Under the pieces are notes generated by a model that was not told the origin of the DNA, made no database searches, and saw nothing but the letters and a program-made list of their open reading frames with translations. Made by a program: the position numbers and the translations under genes. 64,000 nt of DNA from Bradyrhizobium sp. 195. GTDB lineage: Bacteria > Pseudomonadota > Alphaproteobacteria > Rhizobiales > Xanthobacteraceae. How positions within the stretch are numbered: the first letter of the stretch is position 1; each line of letters starts with the position of its first letter. Of the stretch, positions 7,478 to 16,858 are shown in pieces. The stretch is taken from contig NZ_CP082163.1 in assembly GCF_023101665.1 (NCBI RefSeq), positions 62,001-126,000 on the forward strand. The letters run 5' to 3'.

Positions 7478-8544
7478 GCCGGCGGTCGCAGCGGTCGACC
7501 GATCTGGCCGGGCTTCCGCCGATCTCGTACGTCTGGGAAACGCCCAATCGGCGCCCACGGCGGGCCGAGTGGGATATCCCAGATCTGAAGGTTCCCGGCC
7601 GCCTTACGCCGGCGATGCGGGCAAAGCTCGAGCGCATTGTGCGCCGCGCACCGGAGGTGATGGTCAAGATCACCGGCCGCACCAAGGACGTGGCGCATCT
7701 CAAGTCGCATCTTGCCTACATCACGCGAAACGGCGAACTCGATGCGGAAACAGAGCAGGGCGCGACACTGGCGGGTCGTTCGGGCTTGAAGGACCTACAG
7801 CAACGCTGGGAGGATGATGCCGGCCTCGACGACAAGCGCCGCCGTGACGGATCGCTTTCGATCAACATTATTCTGTCGATGCCGGCCGGCACCGCTGCGG
7901 TCGCCGTTAAGGATTCAGCCCGGGCATTTGCTATTGAGACGTTCGGCTATAATCACGACTACGTCTTCGTCCAGCATCTCGACAACAAACATCCCCACGT
8001 GCACTTGACCGTTCGATCCCTGGGCCATGACGGCAAGCGCCTCAACCCTCGCAAGGCGGATCTGCAAGCCTGGCGTGAGCGGTTTGCTGGCGAACTTCGG
8101 CTTCGCGGGATCTCGGCGGAGGCAACGCCGCGGCGGACCCGCGGACGCGTTCGAAAAGCCGATCGCGGAGCGGTGCTCGCTTTGCGCAAGCGAAAGATCA
8201 CGGCTGATGTCGATCGGCTCGCTCGTCAGGAAGTGCTTGCGGAGGTGAGGGGCGGCAGGACTGCCAAACATCCTTGGGACGAACAGATCAAGTCCCGTCA
8301 GGACGTGATCCGGCGTCGATTACTCGATTATGCCGCCGAACTACAGCGCTCTGAAGCGCCAGCAGATCGCGAGTTGGCTCGCCAAGTTCGGCAATTCGTC
8401 AACGACATGCCTGCGGTCGAAACCCGCCGACATGCGCTGAAGAACGAGCTTTCGGAGCTTGCCGATCACCGGCGCCGTAGCGCGGAGCGGGGCGTCGACA
8501 GAGACGGCCGCGACGAAACACGAGGCGATGAGCGGACCAGATAA
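7474..8544 (+). CDS. Relaxase, MOBP (VirD2-like) family
   Basis: 356 residues from ATG 7474, coupled to the MobC-like gene. The three-histidine metal-binding motif is visible as HLDNKHPHVHLTV, with H168-x-D170 and H173-P-H175-V-H177. A candidate catalytic tyrosine lies in HLAYITRNGEL. The C-terminal 150 residues are basic and helical, with no primase or helicase domain, as expected for a mobilisation relaxase. No type IV secretion or coupling-protein genes are visible nearby, so the element is probably mobilisable and not self-transmissible within what can be seen. Confidence 0.88.
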   Translation: MSRRSQRSTDLAGLPPISYVWETPNRRPRRAEWDIPDLKVPGRLTPAMRAKLERIVRRAPEVMVKITGRTKDVAHLKSHLAYITRNGELDAETEQGATLAGRSGLKDLQQRWEDDAGLDDKRRRDGSLSINIILSMPAGTAAVAVKDSARAFAIETFGYNHDYVFVQHLDNKHPHVHLTVRSLGHDGKRLNPRKADLQAWRERFAGELRLRGISAEATPRRTRGRVRKADRGAVLALRKRKITADVDRLARQEVLAEVRGGRTAKHPWDEQIKSRQDVIRRRLLDYAAELQRSEAPADRELARQVRQFVNDMPAVETRRHALKNELSELADHRRRSAERGVDRDGRDETRGDERTR

Positions 8545-8947
8545 GCGAGCCCGTACCTGACGACCATGGGCGTCACGTGGGCGAGCGGTTCGCCGCTCTG
8601 GTTCGTCCGCTCCATGGGGACCGCCGAAATGGCAGGCGCAATCGGAATAGCGGCCGCCGCACTCACCGGCGTCATGCCAAATCTTACAGCCAAATCTTAC
8701 AATTGTGTCTGCTGCTGGTGTGCTTGGTTCCCTTGACGGAAGCAAACGGCCGGAGCCCCATAGCCGCCATGCCGGTTAGCACCGATTACGGCATGGCGGA
8801 ATGGGAATGTACGGCCCCGGCCTCAATGCCCCCTCCGTTCCTCGTGGTCGGAGCCGTTCCTGTCTGCCGCGACACAGCGAGGGTTACGCCCGCGCACGCG
8901 ACCGAGGCGCATCTTGTCGGGCGGCCCTATTGCGCGGGAGGACTATC
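8545..8947. other. Intergenic after relaxase
   Basis: About 400 bases with no gene I can support. It includes an exact tandem repeat of a 13-base unit (8676-8701). The right end carries GGGAGGA (8936-8942), the ribosome-binding site of the next small gene. Confidence 0.4.
8676..8701. repeat. Tandem 13-bp repeat, two copies
   Basis: GCCAAATCTTACA occurs twice without a gap (8676-8688, 8689-8701). Too short to assign a role. It could be a replication slip or a binding site. Confidence 0.5.
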
Positions 8948-9216
8948 GTGCCCGCCAACAGTCACCGCGACAATCTAAGTGCCGCTGTGCGCTACGCGCT
9001 AGAGACAACCCGCGCCACTGCGGTTTGCCCTTTCCATTCGGATGTGATCTCCGCATCGGCGATGACGCCGCCGAGAGCCATGCTTTTGAACGCGCCAAAG
9101 GATCGTCAAGAGCGATGGCAGGCAATTGGGACGGCGAAGCTCTCAGGGAGGAATTCAAGCATCAATTCAGCAAAGCCGCAGACGGCAAATGTCCACGGTG
9201 TGCAGGGAGTGACTGA
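8948..9216 (+). pseudogene. Small conserved hypothetical protein with one-base deletion
   Basis: GTG 8948 follows GGGAGGA by five bases and opens MPANSHRDNLSAAVRYALE, ending in CPFHSDVI at about 9050. The next residues of the family (RIGDDAAESHAFERA, then ADGKCPRCAGSD) continue in the next frame to 9216. The join GTGATCTCCGC lacks one base of the expected V-I-L-R codons. A short protein of this composition, with IGDDAAE-HAFERA and a terminal CPxC, is one I recognise from rhizobia. Function unknown. Real mutation or sequencing indel cannot be told apart here. Confidence 0.55.
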
Positions 9217-9275
9217 TCCGGTGCGTGTTAGCGGTTCCGCCGCATCGATGCTCCAAAGGCGAATGCGCGCGCCGT

Positions 9276-12200
9276 CTAGCCCACAGGTTCGTCCGGCGTC
9301 TCGGCAGCACCCACTGCACCGGCGCCGGCCCTCTCCTGGTTGAGCGCAAACAGCCGTTCGAGCGCTTCTTCATCTGAAATGTCGGTCGGCCACACGTAGG
9401 CGGCCGCCACCGCCGCATCGAGCGTTCGATGTGCTTCAAGGAGCCAAGTCGGCTTCTCATTATAGAGCGAGGTCAGCGTGCGCGTGGACAATTCGCGGCC
9501 GGCGTCCGGATTGTTGGGCAACAACCTATCTGGGAAGCCAGGTACGACCTCGGGAATACGATCGATCCGATTTTCAGGGTACAGCCAGGCACTCCGGAGT
9601 TCATTCAGCCTTCGCGCAGCGGTCTCGATTGCCTCGGCGGCGGGGTGTGCTCTTGCCTCGGCGACCGGAAGATTAGGCGTCATTCCGGCCGGAAAAGGAA
9701 ATGTGGCAAACGTGCTCGTATGCGTATACCTCGGCCGATCCTCCAAATCGGAGCCTTTGCGCAGCGCCCACGCCTCGTGAAATCGACTGTGGAGCAAGCC
9801 AAAAATCAAGTCGTCGGCTCTGGGTACAACGATGAGGTTCTTATCGGGCAAAACAGGATACGAGAGCCACACAAAGAGCCGATACTGAGCCGTTTCTGGG
9901 GTGACTATGTATCGCGGCAGCGCCGCAATCTTCTTGCGCATGCCCGGACGCGGCCAATGTGGCTCCCACCAACGTGGTCCGGCTCTGTCTCCCAATTCTT
10001 TTCTCAATTGCTGGATCGTCTTTCCGTCTTCGTCCGGCGTGGTTTCGACGTGGCGAAATGGCCTAGTGAAGAGAGAAACGTCCGCCCTTGAGAGACCCAA
10101 AGGAAAATCGATGAACCAAAAATCGCGAGGACGGCCAGTTACATCATCGCCGTTCCAGTATGGCTTTAGCACCTCGGCGTTGGTCCGCCCATTTGGGTTA
10201 GTCGGCTCTCGCATCCAAGCGCGTGCGATCTCCCCCGGCACATCAAAGGGGCCGCTCTTTTGAATGCCGAGATAGGCTCCATTCTTGTTTTCATGGAGCG
10301 GCCTTGCCAACGTGAGATTTAGACCCGAGGTCAGGTCCGGGTTAATCGAATTAACTTGAGCGCCATTCAATCGGACCTCAAGGTCGTCGGCGTTACCAAA
10401 GCAGATCAGCGAAACGTCGACCGCCGCGCCATCGACGGTCCATTGCTCCTCGTTCCATGCCTCATAAATCCGGGTAGTCGCAGCAATGCGTTTCACTACC
10501 GGCAGATTGGTATTTTTTCTGATCGAATTGGTAGCAACTAGGCCTGCGCGCTGGACCACGCCTCTCTCGATAAGCTCGCGGGCGCGCTCAAACCAATAGC
10601 AAACAAGGTCGGTAAAGCCCGGCAGCCGTCCCTCGTACAGCGCGCGGATTGCCTCTGTTTGCGTTACCCCCAAGCGACGCTTCATGAGTTTGGCGCCTAG
10701 GTATGGAGGGGGTTGCCAATGATAACGTCTGCATCGGGCCAGGGCGCGTGCCGTCCGTCGTCGGTGATGATCGCATTGCGGCATTCGATGTTGGTGAGCG
10801 GCCGCAAGATAGGTTGGCGGCCGACATTGAAGCCGCTGCGACGCATCCACTGAATTTCGCCGATCCACACAGAAACTCGGGCGAGTTCGGCGGCGTATGG
10901 ATTGATCTCTATACCCAGCAGGGCTTCCGGGCCGATCGAGGGAAAACTGCGGGGAAAGCCTAACAACTCCGCCTCCACCGCAACGCGGCGCTCGATGTTT
11001 TTCAGTTCAACGAGGGCGAGGTAGAGAAAGTTGCCCGACCCGCATGCCGGGTCCAGCACGCGCAACGATCGCAGCTTTGCCTGAAAAGCCTTTAACTCGC
11101 CTTCCGCTTGAACCTGAGCATCGATCAGCGCCTTATCCGCCGCCCGCAAGCTTGCTCGAACAGCATCGAGGTTCCGAACCCTCCGTTGCTTCGGGAGGGC
11201 TTCAAAAAGTTCGAGTTGCGGCCGTGCGGAAAGATGCGATCTAACCGCGCGAATCTCCTCCCCCAGTTCTGGAAATGAGGAGGCATTCTCAATCGCGCTT
11301 TCAACCTTGCGCTGTGCCGGATCGAGATAGTTGCTAATTCCTGATCGGACATGTTCCCATTCGTTCAAAAGCGGCTTTGTGATCACCGGCTCGATGATCA
11401 TCATTATCTTTTCGCGATCTGTGTACTCCGACCCAGTTTCGGAACGCTTATTTGGGTCTAAGCCTCGCACAAACAGTGTCCCGAAAATCGAAGGATCAAC
11501 CTCACTCCAATCGAGTTCGGCCGCACGCAGGCAAATCGTAATGTCGTCGGCTTCTAGGTCGAGGCTTTCGCCATCATCAAACAGACCGCCATTGAACCAT
11601 TCGATCTGCTCAAATCCGACCAACCCTCCGTCCTTCATTGCAGTAAACAGCGTGGAGGCGTGCCGGCGAAATTTGGAGGGCTCGCTCTTGGCAGCCTGCA
11701 ACATCCGCAAGAACATCTTATTAGGCAGCAGTTCGGCGTCCTCTGCGAACATGCAGAACACCAATCGGTTCACGAAGTGCGCGACGACTGTCGGATCGTG
11801 GCCGCGATCTCGGAGTCTTTGAGCGAGTGCGGCAAACTCCGCAGCCGCTTCTTCGGTCAACGTCTGTCGTGTCTTGCCCGGCTTGAGCCGTTCCGGGTCG
11901 GAAAAGACCCATTTCAACTTCTGCCGAACATCGGGATCGCGCAAGTCGTCAAGCGAGAACTCGTGGACGATAGAGACGCTGTTGGTCCAGTTCGTGTGGA
12001 TTTCAAAGCGGTCCATATCGCAGACGACCAGCAGGGGCGGATTTTCGAGCGCGAGGGCGTATTGTTGCAGTTGGGCGAAAGCCGCTTTGAGGTCCTTCCG
12101 CTTGCCCTTGTACTCCCAGCCGAAATGGTCGCGCTTCCAGACGTCGGCCCAGCCATCATCGCCGGTTGTCTTGGTCGCACCGCGCTCAAAGGCGTACCAC

Positions 12201-12334
12201 TCGCCCTTCGAATCAACGTCCGTCGGCGCCGGCTCGTCCAGCATTCGGCACAGGTCGATGAAATGGGATTGAGCCGCTGCGCGCTCTTTCAGTTCGACGG
12301 CGTTCCATTTCTTGACGAATTCATCGGGCGTCAA
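9276..12334 (-). pseudogene. MmeI-like type IIG restriction-modification enzyme, frameshifted in the NPPY motif
   Basis: The first part (12334 to 10697, 545 aa) carries an MmeI-type N-terminus with a PD-(D/E)xK-like site (WADVW with D64, then WEYKGK with E74 and K76), a long helical spacer, and SAM motif I VLDPACGSGNF (residues about 425-435). At the catalytic motif the frame reads DVIIGNPLHT and stops. The expected NPPYLGAKL continues in the next frame and runs to 9276, about 475 residues with the target-recognition region. The break lies in a run of five C (minus strand; G in the listing at about 10708-10712). Intact enzymes of this family both methylate and cut. This copy would lose its methyltransferase site. 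No other subunit is nearby. Confidence 0.8.
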
Positions 12335-12493
12335 TTCGGCTGCCCCCCAAGCGAACCTGAAAGCATTATCGTAATAGTTGCATCAACACGGACGCGCCAA
12401 GGCAGGTCAACCCCTCCGTTAGTTCCCCACAGAGCATTTCGATTGAACCAATGATCAACGCGATCCGCGCCTCCGGGTTTTGGGCCCACGATC

Positions 12494-13021
12494 TTACGGA
12501 GTTGCATTGCAGGAACTAACCCGGAGCGTCTCTGGTAGATCTACTCCGTTCGGAATCCACCCGATTTCTCCGGTCGGCCATTTCGCCCACCGCCATCCTG
12601 TGTAGGGGCTCACCAGCCAAGCGCCGGGACGACAGTCTGCAAGCCGGTGACGTGCACCGTTTACATCAATCATTGCCTTTGATCCGCGCGGCCGGTTCTC
12701 GTGAAGATAAGGAAGCTCGAACAGAACCGTGGGAATGGGCACCTCATCTATCGGCGGCAGCGTTTCTTTGGCGGCGCCGTGCCGCCCATCCATCCATTCC
12801 ACATAGGCGAGAACATCTTGTGGCACTGGTGACCAAGGCACGCTGGCCGAGGTCACATCGGTTGGTGGGTTATTGGTGTTTGGCGAGTCGTCGGAACTAG
12901 GTGGCTCTTTTGGTGGCAATGTTGCCCTCGATCGGTTCGCGCAATGCGAAAGCCCGGCAGTAACAGACTGCCAGGCGAGCGCAAATACAACCTCGGATGA
13001 AAGCGCTATTTTGGTCCTCAA
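12494..13021 (-). CDS. Hypothetical protein with N-terminal hydrophobic stretch and SH3-like C-terminus
   Basis: 175 residues. Residues 1-20 are moderately hydrophobic, followed by a proline- and serine-rich linker (about 35-65). The C-terminal 60 residues (HRLADCRPGAWLVSPYTGW, then GEIGWIPNGVDLP) look like a small SH3-type barrel, judged only from the G-W-x-P and W-pattern. Sits between the broken restriction enzyme and the ATPase unit, divergent from the latter. I do not recognise a family, and the start is uncertain. Confidence 0.45.
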   Translation of the reverse strand: MRTKIALSSEVVFALAWQSVTAGLSHCANRSRATLPPKEPPSSDDSPNTNNPPTDVTSASVPWSPVPQDVLAYVEWMDGRHGAAKETLPPIDEVPIPTVLFELPYLHENRPRGSKAMIDVNGARHRLADCRPGAWLVSPYTGWRWAKWPTGEIGWIPNGVDLPETLRVSSCNATP

Positions 13022-13262
13022 CTTCGAGAGCGTCCATCCCGGCAGAATACGGAACGCTGCTGATTGTATGATTGGGGCGGCGCGCGCTTTGATCAGCGGG
13101 AGCGTTTTGGCAGCTTTGGGAGCTTGTCCGGGTTGAATGTTGGCGGCGGCAGGCTGGGTTCTGGCGCCGTTCCCCTTAAGGCGGTAATTTCAAAGGAAGT
13201 GCCATTCTCCTATCGGTAGTCTCGTTGTATTGTCAGGAGCAAGCAACTGGGGGGATAAGCGC

Positions 13263-13490
13263 GTGGAAGGTGAAGCAGAGACGGCAGAGTCGCCGGAGGC
13301 ATTTCTTACGACATTGGGAGAAAGCCTGAAGCAGAGAGAAGGTGTCGATGCCGGCCTGGCGGATATCCTAAAGACGCACATCCTGAAAGCGGTGCCCGCG
13401 CAGAACGCCGTCGCTCAGGCCAAGGACGCCGTCCTGAAACTCGCAGGCGAACGTGCCAATCCTCCGAAGCCGGAGGTGGCCAATGGCTGA
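13263..13490 (+). CDS. Small protein leading the ATPase-DUF3223 unit, 75 aa
   Basis: I choose GTG 13263 because GGGGGGA lies eight bases before it. A TTG at 13230 is possible. The protein is acidic and helical (PEAFLTTLGESLKQREG, then ILKTHILKAVPAQNAVAQAK) and has no domain I know. Its 3' end overlaps the ATPase start by 8 bases, so the two are translationally coupled and likely work together, perhaps as a small partner or regulator. Confidence 0.65.
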   Translation: MEGEAETAESPEAFLTTLGESLKQREGVDAGLADILKTHILKAVPAQNAVAQAKDAVLKLAGERANPPKPEVANG

Positions 13491-15966
13491 CCCTTACTTC
13501 CTTCAGTCCTTGGGACTTTCCGGGTTCCGCGCGTATCTCCAACCGAAGACGTTCGATTTCAGCAAGAAGCGCTGTCTGGCGATCTTCGCGCCGAACGGAA
13601 GCGGCAAGTCCAGTGTTATCGATGCGCTGGAATTCATGTTCTCCAAGGATGGCACACTCGAACGGCTCGGGCAGCGCACAATCAACAACCAGGCCGGCCC
13701 CGTCGCACTGGCGCACAATCTGGCGGAGGAGGCGAAGATCGCTCCGGCGGTCACGATTGGCTTCGTCTCGGGCAAGGATGCCACCAACGGCAGCCGATCG
13801 GCGATAGGGGCGAAGCGGCCGATGCCGGCAGTGGCCACGACTGTGAACGCCTGCTTTGCGGTGCCACCAATCATCCGCGGGCACACGCTGCGCACCTTCG
13901 TCGAAATTCATACGCCCGAACAGCGCTACGCGGATGTCGCCAATTGGCTGCAGCTCGGCCCGCTGGTCGAGGTGCAGAAGAATATTCGCGCGCTGCGCAC
14001 GCAGGTGAAGGCGGCCTCGGAGGACGGGACGGCACTGCAGCGTGTAGACACCCAGCTTACTAGGGAGACGGCCCAGGTGGTGAAAGCCTGGGATTCGGCG
14101 GCGATACGTGCTTACGCCAACATGTCGGTCTTGGCTCCACTCGACGCGGCGCTAGTGCTGGCGGCGCTGACGGCTGGCGATCCGGCCTATCTTGAGCTGG
14201 AAGCGCGCGCTAAGGCCGAAGAGAACAAGATCGGACTTGCAGGCCTGCGTCAGATCCGCAATGCGGCGGCCGCCTTGTGGACGGAGGTAACGGACGCGGA
14301 GAGCGGCGAGAACGTCGCCAGCGGCGCGATTCCGACCTTTGATGCGGCCGTGGGAGCGCTGTCGGCCGCGGTCGCGGAGGAAGCGGAAGAGCGCGGCAAG
14401 GCAGCGAGCACCATGTTTCAGGCTTTGTGGAAAGCCGCGGAGCCGCTTTTCGCCGAAGGTGCACCGGCCCCTGCTGTATGCCCGGTCTGTGAAACGCCCG
14501 TAACTGAGACGGCGGCGGGCAGCGCCGAGGCGATCCGGGGGCATATCGCCAAGCATCTGGAAGAGCTGGCCGATTATGCCGCCGCCAAGAAGGTGCTCGA
14601 CGCGACCAAGACTGCGGCGACCAAAGCTCATACCCAATTGGTGGCGGCGTTGCCGGGGCTTATTGGCCTCGTCGGCGACGATGAAGCGGAACTGAAAGCC
14701 GATCTCATCGCGTATCAAGCCGGCATAGCCGGCTGGCCTCAGGCTGGCGTGCCGGCCTCGGCCGATATCGTTGCGTCGATCGCCAAGCTGCTCGCTGCGC
14801 TCGATCAGGCCATCGTCGACATCGAGTCGAAGCAAGGCGACCACACCTATATCAAGGCCAAGACGAAGATCGATCGGTTGCTGGAGCTACAGAGCGAGCG
14901 GGACCTCGCCCTGCGGATGCGAGCTCAGCTGGGGAAACTCTCCGACGCCTTAACGGCGCAGGCGACGATAATCTCGGCCGAGATCCGCAAGAAGGTGCAG
15001 GCCCTGCTCGACAAGCTTCAGACGCCGATGAACGACATCTACGAGCTGATCCAGGGCGCTGGCGCCGCGCCAATCCGGTTGGAGCTGCCGGCGGAAGACG
15101 ACACGAACCAGCAGCGGCTCAACCTCTTGATCGATTTCGCCAAGAATCGCACTGGCGTGCAACCGGGCGGCTATTTGAGCGACTCACAGATCCATTCGGT
15201 GGCGCTGGCGTTGCGGATGGCAGCGATCCAACAGTTTAACGTCGGCGCCCCCATCATCGCGCTGGATGACATCGTTACCTCCTACGATGCCGATCATCGG
15301 CGCACCATTGCAGGGCTCATCGCCACCATGTTTGGTGGCAGCCAAATCCTGATTGCCACCCACGACGAGCGGTTCTTCAACTATTTGAAGGACCAGCTCG
15401 AGGCAAAGGCGTGGCACTTCACCCGGATCATTGGCCTCGATCCGGCCTACGGGCCGCGTTTCGCCGACCACAAGGTAAGCGACGAGATGATCGAGGCGCG
15501 TTGGGCTGCGGGCCAGTCGGCGGCCAACGAGATGCGCCAAGCCGAGGAAGAATGGCTTCTCGGCGTCTGTCGGGATTTCGGGGTCAGTGTGCGGATCCGG
15601 CCGCTGGAGAGGGCCTATTCTTACGAACGCAGCGAGTTGGCCTCTGCGCTTGCCGGTCTGCTCAAGGATGCCAAGCTCGCGCCTGCGCTGGTGCCGGGGG
15701 TCAACAACCGCTTCCTCGACAGCTTGGTGAAGGGCGAGATCGAGAATTTTGGCAGTCACTTCCAGGACGGGCTTTATGGCGACGGCTCGATAGGCGACGA
15801 GAAGGCGCGCTGGGAGGAGTTCAAGGCTTTCCGCAGCCAGTTCGCCTGCAAGAAGTGCAGCCGGAGAAAGTTCCAGAGGCCTTTTACTCTCAAAAAGCCA
15901 GTATGCGCGCATGATGGTTGCGAGGCGCAGTTCGAGTTTGCGGTAGTACCGGCAGGGGTGGCTTGA
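13483..15966 (+). CDS. SMC/RecF-like AAA ATPase with C-terminal zinc ribbon
   Basis: 827 residues. The Walker A motif APNGSGKSS is at residues 36-44. A long middle region holds a CPVC pair near residue 333 that resembles a Rad50-type zinc hook between helical arms. A signature-like segment (GYLSDSQIHSVALAL) is followed by Walker B IIALDDIVTSYDAD and by ILIATHDERFF, the expected H-loop. About 190 extra residues follow the ATPase head and end in a four-cysteine ribbon (CKKCSRRKF ... CAHDGC). Such SMC-like ATPases sense or process DNA in repair and in many anti-phage systems. Coupled to the small gene upstream and, by TGATG, to the DUF3223 gene downstream. It does not match Gabija or Septu by partner gene. 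Confidence 0.8.
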   Translation: MADPYFLQSLGLSGFRAYLQPKTFDFSKKRCLAIFAPNGSGKSSVIDALEFMFSKDGTLERLGQRTINNQAGPVALAHNLAEEAKIAPAVTIGFVSGKDATNGSRSAIGAKRPMPAVATTVNACFAVPPIIRGHTLRTFVEIHTPEQRYADVANWLQLGPLVEVQKNIRALRTQVKAASEDGTALQRVDTQLTRETAQVVKAWDSAAIRAYANMSVLAPLDAALVLAALTAGDPAYLELEARAKAEENKIGLAGLRQIRNAAAALWTEVTDAESGENVASGAIPTFDAAVGALSAAVAEEAEERGKAASTMFQALWKAAEPLFAEGAPAPAVCPVCETPVTETAAGSAEAIRGHIAKHLEELADYAAAKKVLDATKTAATKAHTQLVAALPGLIGLVGDDEAELKADLIAYQAGIAGWPQAGVPASADIVASIAKLLAALDQAIVDIESKQGDHTYIKAKTKIDRLLELQSERDLALRMRAQLGKLSDALTAQATIISAEIRKKVQALLDKLQTPMNDIYELIQGAGAAPIRLELPAEDDTNQQRLNLLIDFAKNRTGVQPGGYLSDSQIHSVALALRMAAIQQFNVGAPIIALDDIVTSYDADHRRTIAGLIATMFGGSQILIATHDERFFNYLKDQLEAKAWHFTRIIGLDPAYGPRFADHKVSDEMIEARWAAGQSAANEMRQAEEEWLLGVCRDFGVSVRIRPLERAYSYERSELASALAGLLKDAKLAPALVPGVNNRFLDSLVKGEIENFGSHFQDGLYGDGSIGDEKARWEEFKAFRSQFACKKCSRRKFQRPFTLKKPVCAHDGCEAQFEFAVVPAGVA

Positions 15967-16685
15967 TGGGAGGGCGTTCAAAACCCGTGGAGCTGGCGAC
16001 GCGCAGCTTCGAAAAGCAGGGCGACGCCACGGCTTTCTTCAAGGCCATGCTTAACCGCTACCGGCCCGGTGAGCGGGTGAGTGACGAGGATGGCCTCGAC
16101 GTTGCGGCCCTTCTCGAACGCCACACTGAATATCTCGCCAAGGTGGGCTGTGGCGTTAGCCATTTCCAAGTCATGATGACCGAGCATGGGACGCAATGCT
16201 TCCGGATCATCCGCAGGGATGGCAGCGGCACGGATTTCTCCTATCCGCACTGCATCTCCCAGCGACCACCAAGCCGTAAGCAGGAGGTCGCCCAAGCCTT
16301 TCGACGTACGGTGCGCTTCGATCTCTACAAGGCCCGCGATAATTTCTTCGCTACCCATAGCGGTTCTGACGGTCTGGTTTCCTGTGCCGTTACAGGCGAA
16401 CGCATCGCGCGGGACGAGGCGCATATGGATCACCGTCCGCCAATGACCTTCGAGGTCATCGTGACGACGTTTCTCTGCGGGCGCGGCCTATCGCTCGATG
16501 ATGTGCCGCTCACGACAGCCAAGGATGATCAAGTCTCGCCTGAGGTGACGGATGACGCCTTGAGCGAGGCGTTCCGAGCCTACCACGCTGGGATCGCGCG
16601 GCTCGATTTTGTGCGGAATACGGTCAATTTGGCCCAAGCCAGTCGGCATCGGCTGAGGGACGGTCGGATCACGCTGACAGGATAG
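15966..16685 (+). CDS. DUF3223 / HNH-like protein
   Basis: 239 residues from the ATG that overlaps the ATPase stop. The N-terminal part (FFKAMLNRYRPGERVSDED, then LLERHTEYLAKVGCGVSHF and CFRIIRRDGSGTDFSY) fits DUF3223, a fold found in plant DCL proteins and some bacterial nucleases. The C-terminal part has CAVTGERIARDEAHMDHRPPMTFE, in which C-x-x-TG and HMDH-PP-TF resemble an HNH-type zinc nuclease site. As partner of the SMC-like ATPase it is the likely effector. Catalytic activity is inferred from the motif only. Confidence 0.7.
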   Translation: MGGRSKPVELATRSFEKQGDATAFFKAMLNRYRPGERVSDEDGLDVAALLERHTEYLAKVGCGVSHFQVMMTEHGTQCFRIIRRDGSGTDFSYPHCISQRPPSRKQEVAQAFRRTVRFDLYKARDNFFATHSGSDGLVSCAVTGERIARDEAHMDHRPPMTFEVIVTTFLCGRGLSLDDVPLTTAKDDQVSPEVTDDALSEAFRAYHAGIARLDFVRNTVNLAQASRHRLRDGRITLTG

Positions 16686-16816
16686 CCACTACCGGCCACG
16701 AGAGTTTCGCCGCGCTTTCTTGTCTCACGTGCACTGAGAAAATACGAGGTCGAGCTTCGAGAAGGATAGTAATGGGCGAAACTTGGGGATTTCCAAGCCA
16801 ACGACTTGTGATAAAA

Positions 16817-16844
16817 CCTCTGCTATATATTTCTTGGTCAGAGG
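16817..16844 (+). promoter_or_regulatory. Inverted repeat upstream of first AbiEi
   Basis: Arms CCTCTG (16817-16822) and CAGAGG (16839-16844) flank a 16-base AT-rich spacer with TATATAT, ending 14 bases before the AbiEi start. AbiEi antitoxins are known to repress their own promoter by binding inverted repeats, so this is a candidate operator overlapping the promoter. Confidence 0.5.
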
Positions 16845-16858
16845 AAACGTCACCGTCC

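Noticed and set aside
10703..10715. Phase-variable homopolymer switch in the restriction enzyme
   Set aside because: The tract is only five bases, too short to argue for regulated slippage from sequence alone.
9276..12334. DISARM or BREX membership of the methyltransferase
   Set aside because: The N-terminus is MmeI-like with its own nuclease site, and no DrmA/B or BrxC/PglZ genes are adjacent.
14152..14844. 230-aa minus-strand frame within the ATPase gene
   Set aside because: Shadow of the SMC-like ATPase. No motif and no start signal.
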